Shown: in pieces, positions 22,498-31,057 of the stretch
How positions within the stretch are numbered: the stretch's first letter is position 1
Layout of the letters: each line of letters opens with the position of its first letter
Assembly: GCA_002784945.1 (NCBI GenBank)
Contig: PFMD01000028.1
Coordinates: 1-38,395 of the forward strand
Origin: Candidatus Kerfeldbacteria bacterium CG_4_10_14_0_8_um_filter_42_10
Lineage (GTDB): Bacteria; Patescibacteriota; Patescibacteriia; UM-FILTER-42-10
Length of the DNA: 38,395 nucleotides
Direction: 5' to 3'
Program-made: the position numbers and the translations under genes
Notes under the pieces: model-generated
The model's database searches: none
Seen by the model: the letters and a program-made list of their open reading frames with translations, nothing else
Told to the model about the DNA's origin: nothing

Positions 22498-23784
22498 ATG
22501 ACTTTATTAACCAACGAAAACCAGAGTTTTGACGGCCTAGGGATAGCGCCGAAAATTTTGGAAATACTGGATAACCTAAAATTCATCACCCCGACCCCCA
22601 TCCAGCGCCAATCCATTCCGGCGGCCTGCGAAGGCAAAGATATTATGGGCGTAGCCCAGACCGGCACCGGCAAGACGCTGGCCTTTGGCATTCCCATGAT
22701 TCAGCGGCTGGCTCAAATGAAGGGCTCAAAAGGACTGGTTATTCTACCCACTCGTGAACTGGCCATTCAGGTTAATGAGAGCTTACTGCAAATCGGCAAA
22801 AGCATCGGATTAAAAACCGCCATTCTAATCGGCGGCGAATCACCCAACCGGCAATTGCAGGCCTTAAGAAAAAACCCTCACGTTATTATTGCCACTCCCG
22901 GTCGGTTAAACGATCATCTGGAGCAAAAAAATATTAAGCTTGATCAGGTTAAAATTTTAGTGCTGGATGAAGCCGACCGCATGCTGGATATGGGTTTTGT
23001 TCCGCAGATTAACCGGATCGTCCAGCACGTGCCCCGCAACCGTCAAACCATGCTGTTCTCGGCCACCATGCCAAAGGAAATAATCAGTTTAGCCACCAGT
23101 TACATGAAGCTTCCGATTCGGGTAGAGGTGGCGCCTTCCGGCACGATTTCGCAAAAAGTCACCCAGGAACTATTTTTTGTCGGCAACAGCTCTAAATTGC
23201 CGCTGTTGGAAAAAGTTTTGAGCGAGTACCGCGGCAGCGTTTTAATCTTCAGCCGAACCAAATTTTCCGCCAAAAAAATCGCCCGCTCCCTAAGGAACGT
23301 CGGGCACAGCGCCACGGAAATTCATTCTAACCGCTCGCTTAACCAGCGGATCGAAGCCATGTCCGGCTTTAAGCTGGGCAAATACCGCATTATGGTCGCT
23401 ACGGATATTGCCTCGCGCGGCATTGATGTGGCGGGCATTGAACTGGTAATCAACTACGATTTGCCAAAAAATCCCGAAGATTACGTGCATCGCATCGGAA
23501 GGACCGCCCGCGCCGGCCACCAGGGACACGCCATCTCTTTTGCCACTCCGGACCAATCAAAAGACGTCCGAAACATTGAAAAACTGATTAAGACCCAGCT
23601 GTTAGTTTCGCCTTTGCCGAAACTGGCGGCAAAACAGGCTGCGCCAAACCAAGAAAGGCCTTTCCGGGAATTCCAGCCGTCGGCCAAACACAGACCTTCA
23701 CGCCGTTTTAATGACGGATACTCATCGCGAGAGGGTTCAAAAAAATTCTTCCAAAGAAAGCCGAGAAAATATAAAAGATTTTAA
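22498..23784 (+). CDS. DEAD-box ATP-dependent RNA helicase
   Basis: An RNA-unwinding ATPase of the RhlE/DeaD type. Motifs in order: Q-motif near TPTPIQRQSIP, Walker A AQTGTGKT (53-60), PTRELA, TPGR, DEAD (157-160), SAT (188-190), then in the second RecA domain VATDIASRGIDV and HRIGRTARAGH. After about residue 370 a basic, Arg/Lys/Ser-rich tail ends in FFQRKPRKYKRF; such tails bind RNA in relatives. Length 428 aa; all motifs intact. It is convergent with the zinc-ribbon protein at 23866 and shares a bidirectional terminator with it (23807-23832). A role in rRNA maturation or cold-shock RNA remodelling is likely from family knowledge, not shown. Confidence 0.95.
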   Translation: MTLLTNENQSFDGLGIAPKILEILDNLKFITPTPIQRQSIPAACEGKDIMGVAQTGTGKTLAFGIPMIQRLAQMKGSKGLVILPTRELAIQVNESLLQIGKSIGLKTAILIGGESPNRQLQALRKNPHVIIATPGRLNDHLEQKNIKLDQVKILVLDEADRMLDMGFVPQINRIVQHVPRNRQTMLFSATMPKEIISLATSYMKLPIRVEVAPSGTISQKVTQELFFVGNSSKLPLLEKVLSEYRGSVLIFSRTKFSAKKIARSLRNVGHSATEIHSNRSLNQRIEAMSGFKLGKYRIMVATDIASRGIDVAGIELVINYDLPKNPEDYVHRIGRTARAGHQGHAISFATPDQSKDVRNIEKLIKTQLLVSPLPKLAAKQAAPNQERPFREFQPSAKHRPSRRFNDGYSSREGSKKFFQRKPRKYKRF

Positions 23785-23806
23785 AAACCGGTAAAATCAA
23801 TCAGCC

Positions 23807-23832
23807 AAAAAACCGCCTTTCAGCGGTTTTTT
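23807..23832. terminator. Bidirectional terminator
   Basis: AAAAAACCGC (23807-23816) and GCGGTTTTTT (23823-23832) form a perfect stem with loop CTTTCA; T runs exit on both strands. Shared by the convergent helicase and zinc-ribbon genes. Confidence 0.9.
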
Positions 23833-23865
23833 TAATAAATCGAAATCCTGTTTGAATCAGTCTCG

Positions 23866-24453
23866 CTATTTTTTCGCTTTTTTGGCCGACGTTTTTTTAA
23901 CCGAAGGTTTTTTAGCCGTTTTTCCGTTGGCGGCAGATTTACCCTTGGCGGATTTTTCTATTTTTTTAACCGCTTTTGGCGCAGCTTCTTTTGGCGCCGA
24001 CTTTTTTTCCGAAGCCGGGACCAGCACTTTTAGAATTTGATCTAGTTTGCTGTTCAGAATGTCGAACTGTTTACTGGACTGTTCGCCGCCACCGCCCCTA
24101 TTTTTTTTACCGCCTTTTTTTTCAAAACAATCATTGCAGTAAACCGGTTTTCCTGCAGTAGGTTTAAAAGGAACCTCACAGGCCTTGCCGCAGATGTCGC
24201 AGGTTGCGGCGAACATTCTTTTTTCTTCAAAGCTGGGCCTGCGGTAATCTTCCTTTCGACCCCTTTTATTTTCAAAACAGCTGCTGCAGTATACCGGTTT
24301 ATCCCCACTGGGTTTAAAAGGAACTTCGCATTCTTTGCCACATTCCGCGCAAGTTGCTTGGTACATCTGTCTGTCATTATCTCTGCCCCCAAAACCCCGC
24401 GTGTTAAAACCTCCTCCTCTGCTTAATTTGCCACCTCGATTGAAATTTTTCAT
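23866..24453 (-). CDS. Double C-x2-C-x17-C-x2-C zinc-ribbon protein with lysine-rich tail
   Basis: Two copies of a 25-residue zinc ribbon: C35/C38 with C56/C59, and C85/C88 with C106/C109, each with exactly 17 residues between pairs. The shared core is CEVPFKP followed by KPVYC. The N-terminus is Gly/Arg/Phe-rich (RGG-like: NRGGKLSRGGGFNTRG). After a Gly-rich linker and a short helix (FDILNSKLDQILKVL), the last 45 residues are almost only Lys, Ala, Pro and Ser, like histone H1 or HU tails. This domain family (CxxC-x17-CxxC) is common in Patescibacteria; its role is unknown. RGG plus basic tail suggest nucleic-acid binding. Convergent with an RNA helicase. The promoter at 24491-24519 gives a short leader. 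Confidence 0.85.
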   Translation of the reverse strand: MKNFNRGGKLSRGGGFNTRGFGGRDNDRQMYQATCAECGKECEVPFKPSGDKPVYCSSCFENKRGRKEDYRRPSFEEKRMFAATCDICGKACEVPFKPTAGKPVYCNDCFEKKGGKKNRGGGGEQSSKQFDILNSKLDQILKVLVPASEKKSAPKEAAPKAVKKIEKSAKGKSAANGKTAKKPSVKKTSAKKAKK

Positions 24454-24490
24454 GGTTTATTATCGTTAGTAAATGAATTTTGACACTTGT

Positions 24491-24519
24491 ATAGTACTTC
24501 TTCCTCGCTTAAAAATCAA
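24491..24519 (-). promoter_or_regulatory. Promoter of the zinc-ribbon protein
   Basis: On the reverse strand TTGATT (24519-24514) and TACTAT (24496-24491) are 17 nt apart; predicted start near 24484, about 30 nt before the ATG at 24453. Confidence 0.65.
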
Positions 24520-24730
24520 TTACTTTATGCTGGCGCTAGGAATGATTTGCACGGAGCGGGTAATGGGCTAAGGAATGAAATGTGGGGATCAGGGTTTCAA
24601 GACACACTCCTTTTTCCCATTCCGAAACGCACTGCGCACTCCCACTTTCCTTTTTGTAAATTCCAAACCCTGCTTCTTTAGACTTTCCTATTAGAAGAAT
24701 AAACCCTCCCCGAGGTGCTCTTTACTTGTT
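24520..24730. other. Unexplained intergenic stretch with possible fold
   Basis: No credible gene. CAGGGTTT (near 24593) and AAACCCTG (near 24668) are exact complements about 70 nt apart, and repeated words GGAATGA...TG (twice) face CCCATTCC and CCCACTTTCC, so the stretch could fold into a long imperfect stem. It may be a decayed repeat element. No promoter or terminator is assignable to it. Confidence 0.3.
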
Positions 24731-24755
24731 AAAAAATAATCCTGGATTTATTCCA
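24731..24755 (-). terminator. Terminator of the 61-aa gene
   Basis: On the reverse strand CCTGG and CCAGG (24755-24741) with loop AATAAAT are followed by ATTATTTTTT. It begins right after the stop codon at 24760-24762. Confidence 0.75.
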
Positions 24756-24759
24756 GGTT

Positions 24760-24945
24760 TTACCATTCCGTATCCTTTTTCCGATTGGCTTTTTGGGCTG
24801 ATATTCTTGCTTTAAACATCTTATCACCGATCGAAGCCGAGTCTAATACTCCGATGGCGGCCATGATCGCCTCTTTTTCTTCTTGAGAAAAAGAATGCTT
24901 TTCCATTGCCTTCGATAAAATCTCGATGGCTCTTTTGTATTCCAT
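24760..24945 (-). CDS. Small helical protein, 61 aa
   Basis: Not recognised. The product is hydrophilic and probably all helical: MEYKRAIEILSKAMEKHSFS, then EEKEAIMAAIGVLDSASIGDK and a basic C-terminus (ARISAQKANRKKDTEW). There is no strong ribosome site. The codon usage and the terminator that directly follows the stop support a real gene. It lies downstream of dnaX and tRNA-Gln on the same strand, with no promoter seen between, so it may end their transcript. Function unknown. Confidence 0.6.
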   Translation of the reverse strand: MEYKRAIEILSKAMEKHSFSQEEKEAIMAAIGVLDSASIGDKMFKARISAQKANRKKDTEW

Positions 24946-25035
24946 TTTTCGTCTGTTAAAAACGATGTACGATTAATAATCCGAGCAATGGCTTCAATCG
25001 CCGCCGCTTTCAAAAATTCGCGAGATATTACTGTA

Positions 25036-25109
25036 TGGCTGGGGAGGTAGGATTCGAACCTACGATCATGGAGCCAGAATCCATTGCCTTGCCGCTTGGC
25101 TACTCCCCA
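25036..25109 (-). tRNA. tRNA-Gln (anticodon CUG)
   Basis: On the reverse strand the acceptor stem TGGGGAG (25109-25103) pairs with CTCCCCA, followed by G73 and an encoded CCA. The D-arm is AGCCAAGCGGCAAGGCA, the anticodon stem ATGGA/TCCAT carries loop TTCTGGC, giving anticodon CTG, and the T-arm has GTTCGAATC. The U1-A72 start and overall sequence match bacterial tRNA-Gln. It reads CAG codons. It lies 58 nt downstream of dnaX on the same strand. Confidence 0.96.
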
Positions 25110-25167
25110 ATATCTAAACCTTACAATTACCAGTTTTAATTTTCAATTACTAATTACTAATTACCAG

Positions 25168-26763
25168 TTATTCAACCACTTCTCCCCCAAAAGCGTCAAG
25201 GGCATCTTTTAAGGAATCATCCGCTGGATTATCTTTGAGTTCTTTTATCTTAGGCGCGATTTTAGTTCTTAATTCTTCTTGTACGACACATTTAATTTTA
25301 AGCGGCGAACCGAACGTTTTCTCCAATGCCTCTTCGATAATGATTTTGTTCTTTCGCTCCCACACCAGGTCTAAATGAAACCGGTAACCGAACCCCAGAG
25401 TCAACACATCAGCCTCTAGACTTAGAATCTCGCTAACGCGCAAGGTTAAGGCTAAGGAATGGTTATATTTTCTTAATTCATTCAACAACTGATTCCATTT
25501 CTGCTTTATTTCAGAGAGTTTGATTACGGTCGCTGCTTTTTGAGCCGGTTTTTCCTTAACCGCAACGGGGCTTTTAAGAATTACTTTTGTTTTAATTTCC
25601 GGTTTTTTTGAGTTACTGATTTTAGGGGGTGGCGTCGGCTTAGCCAAAGAAGGCGGGGTTTCCGGAGATTCGATTATTTCTAAAACGGCTATTTCTAAAG
25701 GTAACTGAATGATTTCGGAATTGGTTTTTAAAAGCGGCTCTTTGCTTAAAAAAACGTTAATCCATTTCAAAAGCTGATTGGCGCTGGTCTTTTCCACAAT
25801 TTTATTCAACCTTTTCACCTGCTCCGAATCAAGCTCAATAGAAGAAAACTCCTCCAAAAGCGGGGAAACTTTCAGCAAAATCGCTTTTCTCAATATCTCA
25901 ATCACATTTTTAGTAAAATGCTTTATGCTAATCCCTTCTTCTACTAAACGATTGAGTAAACTTAAGGCTTGGGCCGCGTCATTGATAAACAGGTATTCTA
26001 ACAGCTCAATGACCAGCTTGGCATCAGAATGAGGAATAACCAGTTCGGCCAGATCAAAAGTGATTTCCTTTTCCCCTAAGGAAAAAATCTGGCCCAGCAT
26101 GCTCTCGGCGTCACGGACGCTTCCCTCAGATGATAAAGCAATTGCTTCCAGCACTTTTTCATCCACTTTAACTTTTTCCGCCTGGGCGATTCGGGAAAGG
26201 CGATCGATAATATCTTTCACTCCTACCTTTTGGAAATCAAAGCGCTGGCAGCGGGAAATAATGGTAGAAGGAACTTTATGCAGTTCGGTGGTGGCTAAAA
26301 TAAATACTACGTTTTCCGGCGGCTCTTCTATAGTTTTAAGCAGGGCGTTAAACGCCGAGAGGGAAAGCATGTGTACTTCATCAATAATGAACACTTTGTA
26401 TTTGCTGGAAACCGGCACCACGCGGGAATTATTAATAATGTTTTCCCGCACATTGTCTACGCCGGTATGCGAGGCGGCATCAATTTCAATCAGGTCCAAC
26501 GAGCGACCATTGTTTATTTCGGTACAAGAAGGGCACTGGTTACAAGGCTCTGCTTTTCCGGAGGCGCGTTTTTGACAATTCAACGCTTTGGCCACAAGGC
26601 GGGCTATAGTGGTTTTGCCAATGCCGCGCGGGCCGCTGAATAAATAAGCATGGGCAATCCGGCCGCTTTCCAGTTCATTGGTCAGCGTTATTTTAATGTG
26701 ATTTTGATCGACTATCTCACTAAAGGATTTCGGCCGATATTTTCGATAAAGTGTTGAGGGCAT
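25168..26763 (-). CDS. dnaX: DNA polymerase III subunit gamma/tau
   Basis: Clamp-loader ATPase of the replisome. The N-terminus STLYRKYRPKSFSEIV is typical. Walker A is GPRGIGKTT (44-52), followed by the zinc-binding cysteines C63, C74, C77 and C80. Walker B is IIDEVHMLS, sensor 1 lies near LATTELHKVP, and the SRCQRFDF arginine-finger motif (SRC) follows. Domain III is followed by a Pro/Lys-rich linker (about 370-415) and a C-terminal tau-like domain of about 110 residues ending in GGEVVE. At 531 aa it is a mid-length form. I see no slippery A-run likely to make a gamma frameshift product. A promoter candidate lies at 26788-26816. tRNA-Gln follows. Confidence 0.96.
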   Translation of the reverse strand: MPSTLYRKYRPKSFSEIVDQNHIKITLTNELESGRIAHAYLFSGPRGIGKTTIARLVAKALNCQKRASGKAEPCNQCPSCTEINNGRSLDLIEIDAASHTGVDNVRENIINNSRVVPVSSKYKVFIIDEVHMLSLSAFNALLKTIEEPPENVVFILATTELHKVPSTIISRCQRFDFQKVGVKDIIDRLSRIAQAEKVKVDEKVLEAIALSSEGSVRDAESMLGQIFSLGEKEITFDLAELVIPHSDAKLVIELLEYLFINDAAQALSLLNRLVEEGISIKHFTKNVIEILRKAILLKVSPLLEEFSSIELDSEQVKRLNKIVEKTSANQLLKWINVFLSKEPLLKTNSEIIQLPLEIAVLEIIESPETPPSLAKPTPPPKISNSKKPEIKTKVILKSPVAVKEKPAQKAATVIKLSEIKQKWNQLLNELRKYNHSLALTLRVSEILSLEADVLTLGFGYRFHLDLVWERKNKIIIEEALEKTFGSPLKIKCVVQEELRTKIAPKIKELKDNPADDSLKDALDAFGGEVVE

Positions 26764-26787
26764 ATTTTTGGTTAGTAAACTAATCCT

Positions 26788-26816
26788 AGTTTAGCCTTTA
26801 TTTGAATCTTCTGCAA
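26788..26816 (-). promoter_or_regulatory. dnaX promoter candidate
   Basis: On the reverse strand TTGCAG (26816-26811) and TAAACT (26793-26788) are 17 nt apart; predicted start near 26781, giving an 18-nt leader. Confidence 0.5.
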
Positions 26817-26873
26817 TCCTGATTTAGCGTAATAAAAAAACCCGGTTAAGGATTATTTGCCTAATTAATTAGA

Positions 26874-26970
26874 AATTGTTTTATTGTTATATTGTTAAAT
26901 TGTTGGAAAATACCAGTAAAAAACAATAAAACAATTTAAAACCTAATAAGCTAAAAAGCTACAAGCTAAT
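26874..26970. repeat. Octamer-type inverted tract plus AGCT tract
   Basis: The left arm ATTGTTAT/ATTGTTAA/ATTGTTGG (26874-26905) faces AACAATAAAACAATTT (26920-26938). It is followed by an AGCT-type stretch (ATAAGCTAAAAAGCTACAAG, from 26946). This is the same order of tract types as in the guaA-guaB spacer at 2626-2830. It lies between the reverse genes at 26982 and dnaX. Confidence 0.55.
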
Positions 26971-26981
26971 CTCCTAACTTC

Positions 26982-27665
26982 CTAAATCCCAATATCCTCC
27001 AGTTTTTCCTTTTCCTTATCTTCTTCTCTGCTAGGTTCCAGTTTTTCCTCTTTTTTCTCCAGATTATCTTCGAGCTGTTCCAATTCTGTAACTATCACCG
27101 ACTCTGCTCTATTTTCAATCGCTCCTCCGCCTTTGACCACATTCTCTACGGCCGCCCAGTTAGACTGCTTATCCTTGGGGACTAAAATGACCACTTCATC
27201 TCCGGCTTCTCCTTTAAAATAAGTAATGCTGGCTAAAAGCACCTTATAGCCCTTCCCGCTGGCGACTACTCGATATTCGCCGGTTTGCTCGTCTTGGATC
27301 AGGCTTCCGATCAGGCGCCGTCGTTCTACCGGACCGATTTGTTTATAAACAAAAGAACCATCGTCAGAAATGGTTAATTTCAGCACATCACCCTCTACTA
27401 ATTTAGATTTAGAGGCGTAATTTGCCGGTACGTTGTATTGTTTTTCATCCGGGCCCACCATATTCAGCCCGTCAAATATTCCTTCTATTATTCTTCCGCC
27501 CCCCGCCACCTTTCCTACTATTTTTGCTTTGGAGGCCGGTGCGTCATTGACTTCAAAAAGATCGGCTCCTGCCGCTTCGCTTAACATCTGCTTGGCGGAA
27601 CGGATGGCTTCTTCAGCCGAATCGATCATTTGTTTTATTTGCTCTAATTTATTTTCGTCGATCAT
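26982..27665 (-). CDS. Conserved hypothetical protein, 227 aa
   Basis: The N-terminal 35 residues form an amphipathic helix (NKLEQIKQMIDSAEEAIRSA). The central 120 residues are beta-rich with VGPDEKQYNVPANYASKSKL, then VEGDVLKLTISDDGSFVYKQ and PVERRRLIGSL. A second block, YKVLLASITYFKGEAGDEVV, ends the folded part. The last 40 residues are a highly charged Glu/Lys tail. I recall similar sequences from other Patescibacteria genomes but know no function. The beta-rich core, 'EGD' turns and Lys/Glu tail suggest a small barrel binding a large partner such as RNA or ribosome, which is speculation. Single gene with AT-rich flanks. Confidence 0.8.
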   Translation of the reverse strand: MIDENKLEQIKQMIDSAEEAIRSAKQMLSEAAGADLFEVNDAPASKAKIVGKVAGGGRIIEGIFDGLNMVGPDEKQYNVPANYASKSKLVEGDVLKLTISDDGSFVYKQIGPVERRRLIGSLIQDEQTGEYRVVASGKGYKVLLASITYFKGEAGDEVVILVPKDKQSNWAAVENVVKGGGAIENRAESVIVTELEQLEDNLEKKEEKLEPSREEDKEKEKLEDIGI

Positions 27666-27812
27666 TTTTATTTTCCTCCCAGAATTTTATTATTTGTTAT
27701 ATTTTGATATTTTTTTGTTTTAATTTGTTTTTTATTTTATATTATTTCCGAACTGTTTTATTTTTATTGTGAATCTATTTTATCATACCTTAAAAATTAG
27801 TCAAAGAAAATT

Positions 27813-27834
27813 AAAAAGGCCCGCTGCGACAGGC
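27813..27834 (-). terminator. Terminator after the second methyltransferase
   Basis: On the reverse strand GCCTGT-CGCA-GCGGGC (27834-27819) with two G-U pairs is followed by CTTTTT. Confidence 0.7.
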
Positions 27835-27860
27835 TCGAAAAATGGCTCAATTTAGCCGTT

Positions 27861-28409
27861 TTAAAAACGGTAGCAATAGATCGAATTACTGGTTTCGGTC
27901 GGTTTACTAACCACGGCCGGTGTAAAAGCTTTTATCGGAAAAACATACGAGACAATTCGGCTATCCTTTTTCATTTCTTTTTTGAATTTTGATTCCAGTT
28001 TTTTTAGGCCATACGGGGTAAGGAAAAAAACAATAACATTCGCCTGACTGAAATCAGCTCGAAAAAAATCTTTGTATAAAATTTTTACTCGTCCCTTCAG
28101 CCTATGAACAAAAAAATTGTTCAAGAAGAAAAGTCTTATTCTAGAAACCAAATAAGGAATAAACGAGATTTCATATCCGATAAACTGAGCATCATAGCGT
28201 TTAGCCAGTTCCAGGGTCACTCGACCGTCGCCGGAACCCAATTCATATACTACTTCGTCTTTTTTTATTCCGGCCAGTTCTGTAATTCTCAGCAAATCTT
28301 TTTTTCGCGCCGGAACCCAAGGAGCGGCCCGATAGCTGGCCAAGGCCATGGTGCCAAATACCAGTAAGATTAACAAAAGTAAGCCAAAATGAAAAAATAG
28401 TTCAGACAT
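27861..28409 (-). CDS. Membrane-anchored SAM methyltransferase, second copy type
   Basis: Same architecture as 11812-12432: an N-terminal membrane helix (4-24), a PxVPxxxxD linker (APWVPARKKDL, 29-39), then a class I methyltransferase with VVYELGSGDGR (GSGDGR 58-63), the beta-2 acidic residue in GYEISFIPYLVSR and VKILYKDFFRADFSQANVIV as motif III. FLTPYGLKKLESKFKKEM corresponds to FGVFYMMDRLEQKLKNEL of the other protein. The length is 182 aa. It resembles FAM173-type lysine methyltransferases less closely than its paralogue does. The substrate is unknown; a membrane protein target is suggested by the anchor. Single gene with terminator at 27813-27834 and repeat tract upstream. Confidence 0.82.
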   Translation of the reverse strand: MSELFFHFGLLLLILLVFGTMALASYRAAPWVPARKKDLLRITELAGIKKDEVVYELGSGDGRVTLELAKRYDAQFIGYEISFIPYLVSRIRLFFLNNFFVHRLKGRVKILYKDFFRADFSQANVIVFFLTPYGLKKLESKFKKEMKKDSRIVSYVFPIKAFTPAVVSKPTETSNSIYCYRF

Positions 28410-28412
28410 TCC

Positions 28413-28496
28413 TATTGCTTTATTGTTATATTGCTAAATTGTTTTATTGTTTCTAAAAAATAACAATTCAACAATTTAGCAATATAACAATTTAAC
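28413..28496. repeat. ATTGTT/AACAAT octamer inverted tract
   Basis: The left arm (28413-28452) has ATTGCTTT, ATTGTTAT, ATTGCTAA and ATTGTTTT. The right arm (28461-28496) has AACAATTC, AACAATTT, AGCAATAT and AACAATTT. Both have period 8 and are mutual reverse complements. It lies between the methyltransferase start and the translocase stop. Confidence 0.65.
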
Positions 28497-28523
28497 TATG
28501 CGACAGTTAAAATAACGATCGAG

Positions 28524-31055
28524 CTAAATTTTAATTTCCGTTGTTTCTTTCTTTTTAGATCGCTCTAAGATTTCCGATTCAATAATGTTTCTTTCCCTTC
28601 CGTATTTCAATCGGGAGAGTTCTTTAATCGCCGGCACCATTTCGGGATTGCCTTTAGGCAGAGTTCTTCCCTTTACGTTAAAGGGCCGCGCATGGCTGTT
28701 ATCGATCAAAAGCTTCAGATTAAAGGTATATTTGTCGACATTCATAACGTCATATTCATTGAATACCGGATCGAACTGCTTAGCAAAAAGCTCGGCGTCC
28801 TCCACTCCGACCCGATAAGCCGCAATGGTCCCCACATTGCCGAAAACAGCGTCTTTAATGCTGGTATCGGTACCCTGGACCAGCTGCCCGACATATTGAT
28901 GCGCCATGGTCAGGGAAAGCTTGTATTTACGGGCTTCCGAAAGGATTACCGCAATGCTTTCCGTAACATAGTTTTGGAACTCATCGATGTAAAGATAGAA
29001 CGGTTTGCGCTGTGATTCAGGGAGATCGACCCGGCTTAAAGCGGCCATCAAAATCTTTCCCACTATTACCAGCCCCAGAAGTTCCGCGTTTAAGTCTCCG
29101 ATCCTTCCTTTCGACAGATTGATCAATAAAATCTTGCCTTGATCCATTGCTTCCCTAAAGTTGAATCCGCTTTTCTGCTGGGCAATAATCGGGCGCATAT
29201 AGTCATTGGAGATAAAGGTGTTCAATTTGCTGGTGATGTAAGGAACCATATTGGCCAACGCCGCTTCACCGCCCGCTTTTTCTGCTTCTTCTTCCCAAAA
29301 TCTCTTTACCACAATGTTAGTGGTTTTAGTAAGTTTGTATTTTCGGTATTCCTTGTCGGCAAGGACGCGGGGAATTTCCAACAAGGTGGCACCGCTTTCC
29401 GGATCATCCATCACCAAAAGCATGGCATTGCGCATGTACTGTTCAAACATCGGGCCGCCGGTTTGAGCCAGATTATACAACTTGTCAAAAATCTTGATCA
29501 TCTCGTTAATCACAAAAGTTTTCTGTTCCGGGTATTTGGGATCATACTCCATCAAATTCAGCCCAATGGGTCTTTGCAAATCCGCCGGATCAAAATAAAT
29601 TACGTCTTCGGCCCTACTTTTAGGAACATTAGGCAAAACATATTCATCAATCAATCCGCCATGCGGATCGATTAGGCAGCAGCCGTCGCCATTCTGAATA
29701 TCCTGAACGGCCATGTTCGCCATGGTATAAGATTTTCCTGAACCCGTTTGTCCAATTATATAGATGTGTCTTTCCCGATCGTCTTTTTTGATTCGTACTT
29801 CCGTTTTTTGGCCGCGGTATTCGCATTCACCCAAAATCACTCCGGTTTTAGGTAAATTGTTTGGCGGGGGCGCTTTTTTGGCGCCGAGCCAGCGAATGTT
29901 GGGAGTTTCGGTGTAAGGCAGCGGCAAATGGTAAAGGCTGACCACTTCTTCGGTGTTTAAAATGAATGCGCGCTTTTCGTTAAAATTGCGATAAATAAAA
30001 TCATGAATCAAACGGGGATTATTGCCCACTTGCACCGCGTTAAAACCATTGCCGTATTCGTAGCCGGAATATTGGGAAAAGGAATCAATGATATTTCTAA
30101 GATATGCTTGCGCCTGATCTTTTCGTTTGGCCGAGACCACGATCCGGATATTCACATCGAATCCGGCCTTGCTGGTTTTTTCTTCCAGGGATTTTACGAT
30201 CTCTTCTTCCATGGGTGAAAGCTGATGCAGCTGCTGTTTTTGAAGCAGGTCGTCTTCTTTGGATTTATGAATAAAGAACATTTTAAACATTCCGCTTAAA
30301 AATCCGAGAAAACCGCGGCCGCCCGCCGCATTCAGTGCTTCTTGCAACTTTTTACCCTGTTGCATTTCGGAAGCGACTTTGGCCGGCCAAGCATGCCACG
30401 AGGCTCTGGCCGAGCGAAGAATGATTTGAATCGCTCCGCCTTCATCCGTTTGGAATTTAGAAAGCGAATTGGTAATGGCGTTCAACGGATCGGATTCCAA
30501 TTTTTGGTAAGTTCGAATTGGGAAAATATATTTTTTCTTGAGTCTCAGGTAGGCCGCCTGAATTATCCCTTGGGGCGTGAAAATATTGTAATCTTCCACC
30601 GGATCAATTTGCGCTTCAGGATAATGGGCGTGCAGCTGCTGTTCTAAGAAGCGCCGGAAATACTTGGGGCAGGTAACGTAAAAGGAAATCGCATTATCTT
30701 TTTCCTTAACTATTTCCAAGGCGAAGTGGTCTTGACGGCCATATAAAAAAGTCCGTAGTCCGCTTTGGGGTTTTAGGCCTCCCAAATTAGCGTATAAGTT
30801 TTCCGCCATGCCGATTAACTGTTTAAGCTCTTTTTCTTTATCCTCTTCTCTGGAAAATTCTTTCGGCACCATCACCAATAAAGTAACGTTATGAAACTCC
30901 TCTGGCAAATTATACTGCTTTCTTAAAATTTTCCTCACAATAAAAATTACGGCGGCAACTGCGAAAACGATTGCCGCAAAAATAATCAATCCGATCACTA
31001 CCGGATTAGAAAAAATTGATTCTCCCGTAACGGGATTAGGCAAAGTATTCGACAT
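28524..31055 (-). CDS. HerA/VirD4-like membrane DNA translocase ATPase
   Basis: A type IV secretion or conjugation-style ATPase. One membrane helix (18-40) anchors the protein. A 380-residue N-terminal domain follows, with no clear family. The motor domain has Walker A IIGQTGSGKSYTMA (435-442), the DPHGGLIDEYVL segment, FDPAD, and Walker B FYLYIDEFQNYV (687-694), then the MAHQYVGQL arginine/sensor region. The DPHG and DEFQ motifs match the DUF87/TraG-TraD_C group common in Patescibacteria. No other conjugation gene (relaxase, VirB4, pilin) is in the window, so it may serve DNA uptake, secretion or chromosome handling rather than conjugation. It follows a 163-aa partner gene with a 2-nt gap; a promoter at 31645-31673 serves both. 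Confidence 0.85.
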   Translation of the reverse strand: MSNTLPNPVTGESIFSNPVVIGLIIFAAIVFAVAAVIFIVRKILRKQYNLPEEFHNVTLLVMVPKEFSREEDKEKELKQLIGMAENLYANLGGLKPQSGLRTFLYGRQDHFALEIVKEKDNAISFYVTCPKYFRRFLEQQLHAHYPEAQIDPVEDYNIFTPQGIIQAAYLRLKKKYIFPIRTYQKLESDPLNAITNSLSKFQTDEGGAIQIILRSARASWHAWPAKVASEMQQGKKLQEALNAAGGRGFLGFLSGMFKMFFIHKSKEDDLLQKQQLHQLSPMEEEIVKSLEEKTSKAGFDVNIRIVVSAKRKDQAQAYLRNIIDSFSQYSGYEYGNGFNAVQVGNNPRLIHDFIYRNFNEKRAFILNTEEVVSLYHLPLPYTETPNIRWLGAKKAPPPNNLPKTGVILGECEYRGQKTEVRIKKDDRERHIYIIGQTGSGKSYTMANMAVQDIQNGDGCCLIDPHGGLIDEYVLPNVPKSRAEDVIYFDPADLQRPIGLNLMEYDPKYPEQKTFVINEMIKIFDKLYNLAQTGGPMFEQYMRNAMLLVMDDPESGATLLEIPRVLADKEYRKYKLTKTTNIVVKRFWEEEAEKAGGEAALANMVPYITSKLNTFISNDYMRPIIAQQKSGFNFREAMDQGKILLINLSKGRIGDLNAELLGLVIVGKILMAALSRVDLPESQRKPFYLYIDEFQNYVTESIAVILSEARKYKLSLTMAHQYVGQLVQGTDTSIKDAVFGNVGTIAAYRVGVEDAELFAKQFDPVFNEYDVMNVDKYTFNLKLLIDNSHARPFNVKGRTLPKGNPEMVPAIKELSRLKYGRERNIIESEILERSKKKETTEIKI

Positions 31056-31057
31056 TC

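Noticed and set aside
24487-24681. 64-codon forward frame
   Set aside because: No ribosome site, unlikely composition, and it begins inside the promoter of the zinc-ribbon gene.
28692-29675. Forward frames of 107 and 178 codons opposite the translocase gene
   Set aside because: Shadows of the translocase coding region; His/Phe-rich with no motifs.
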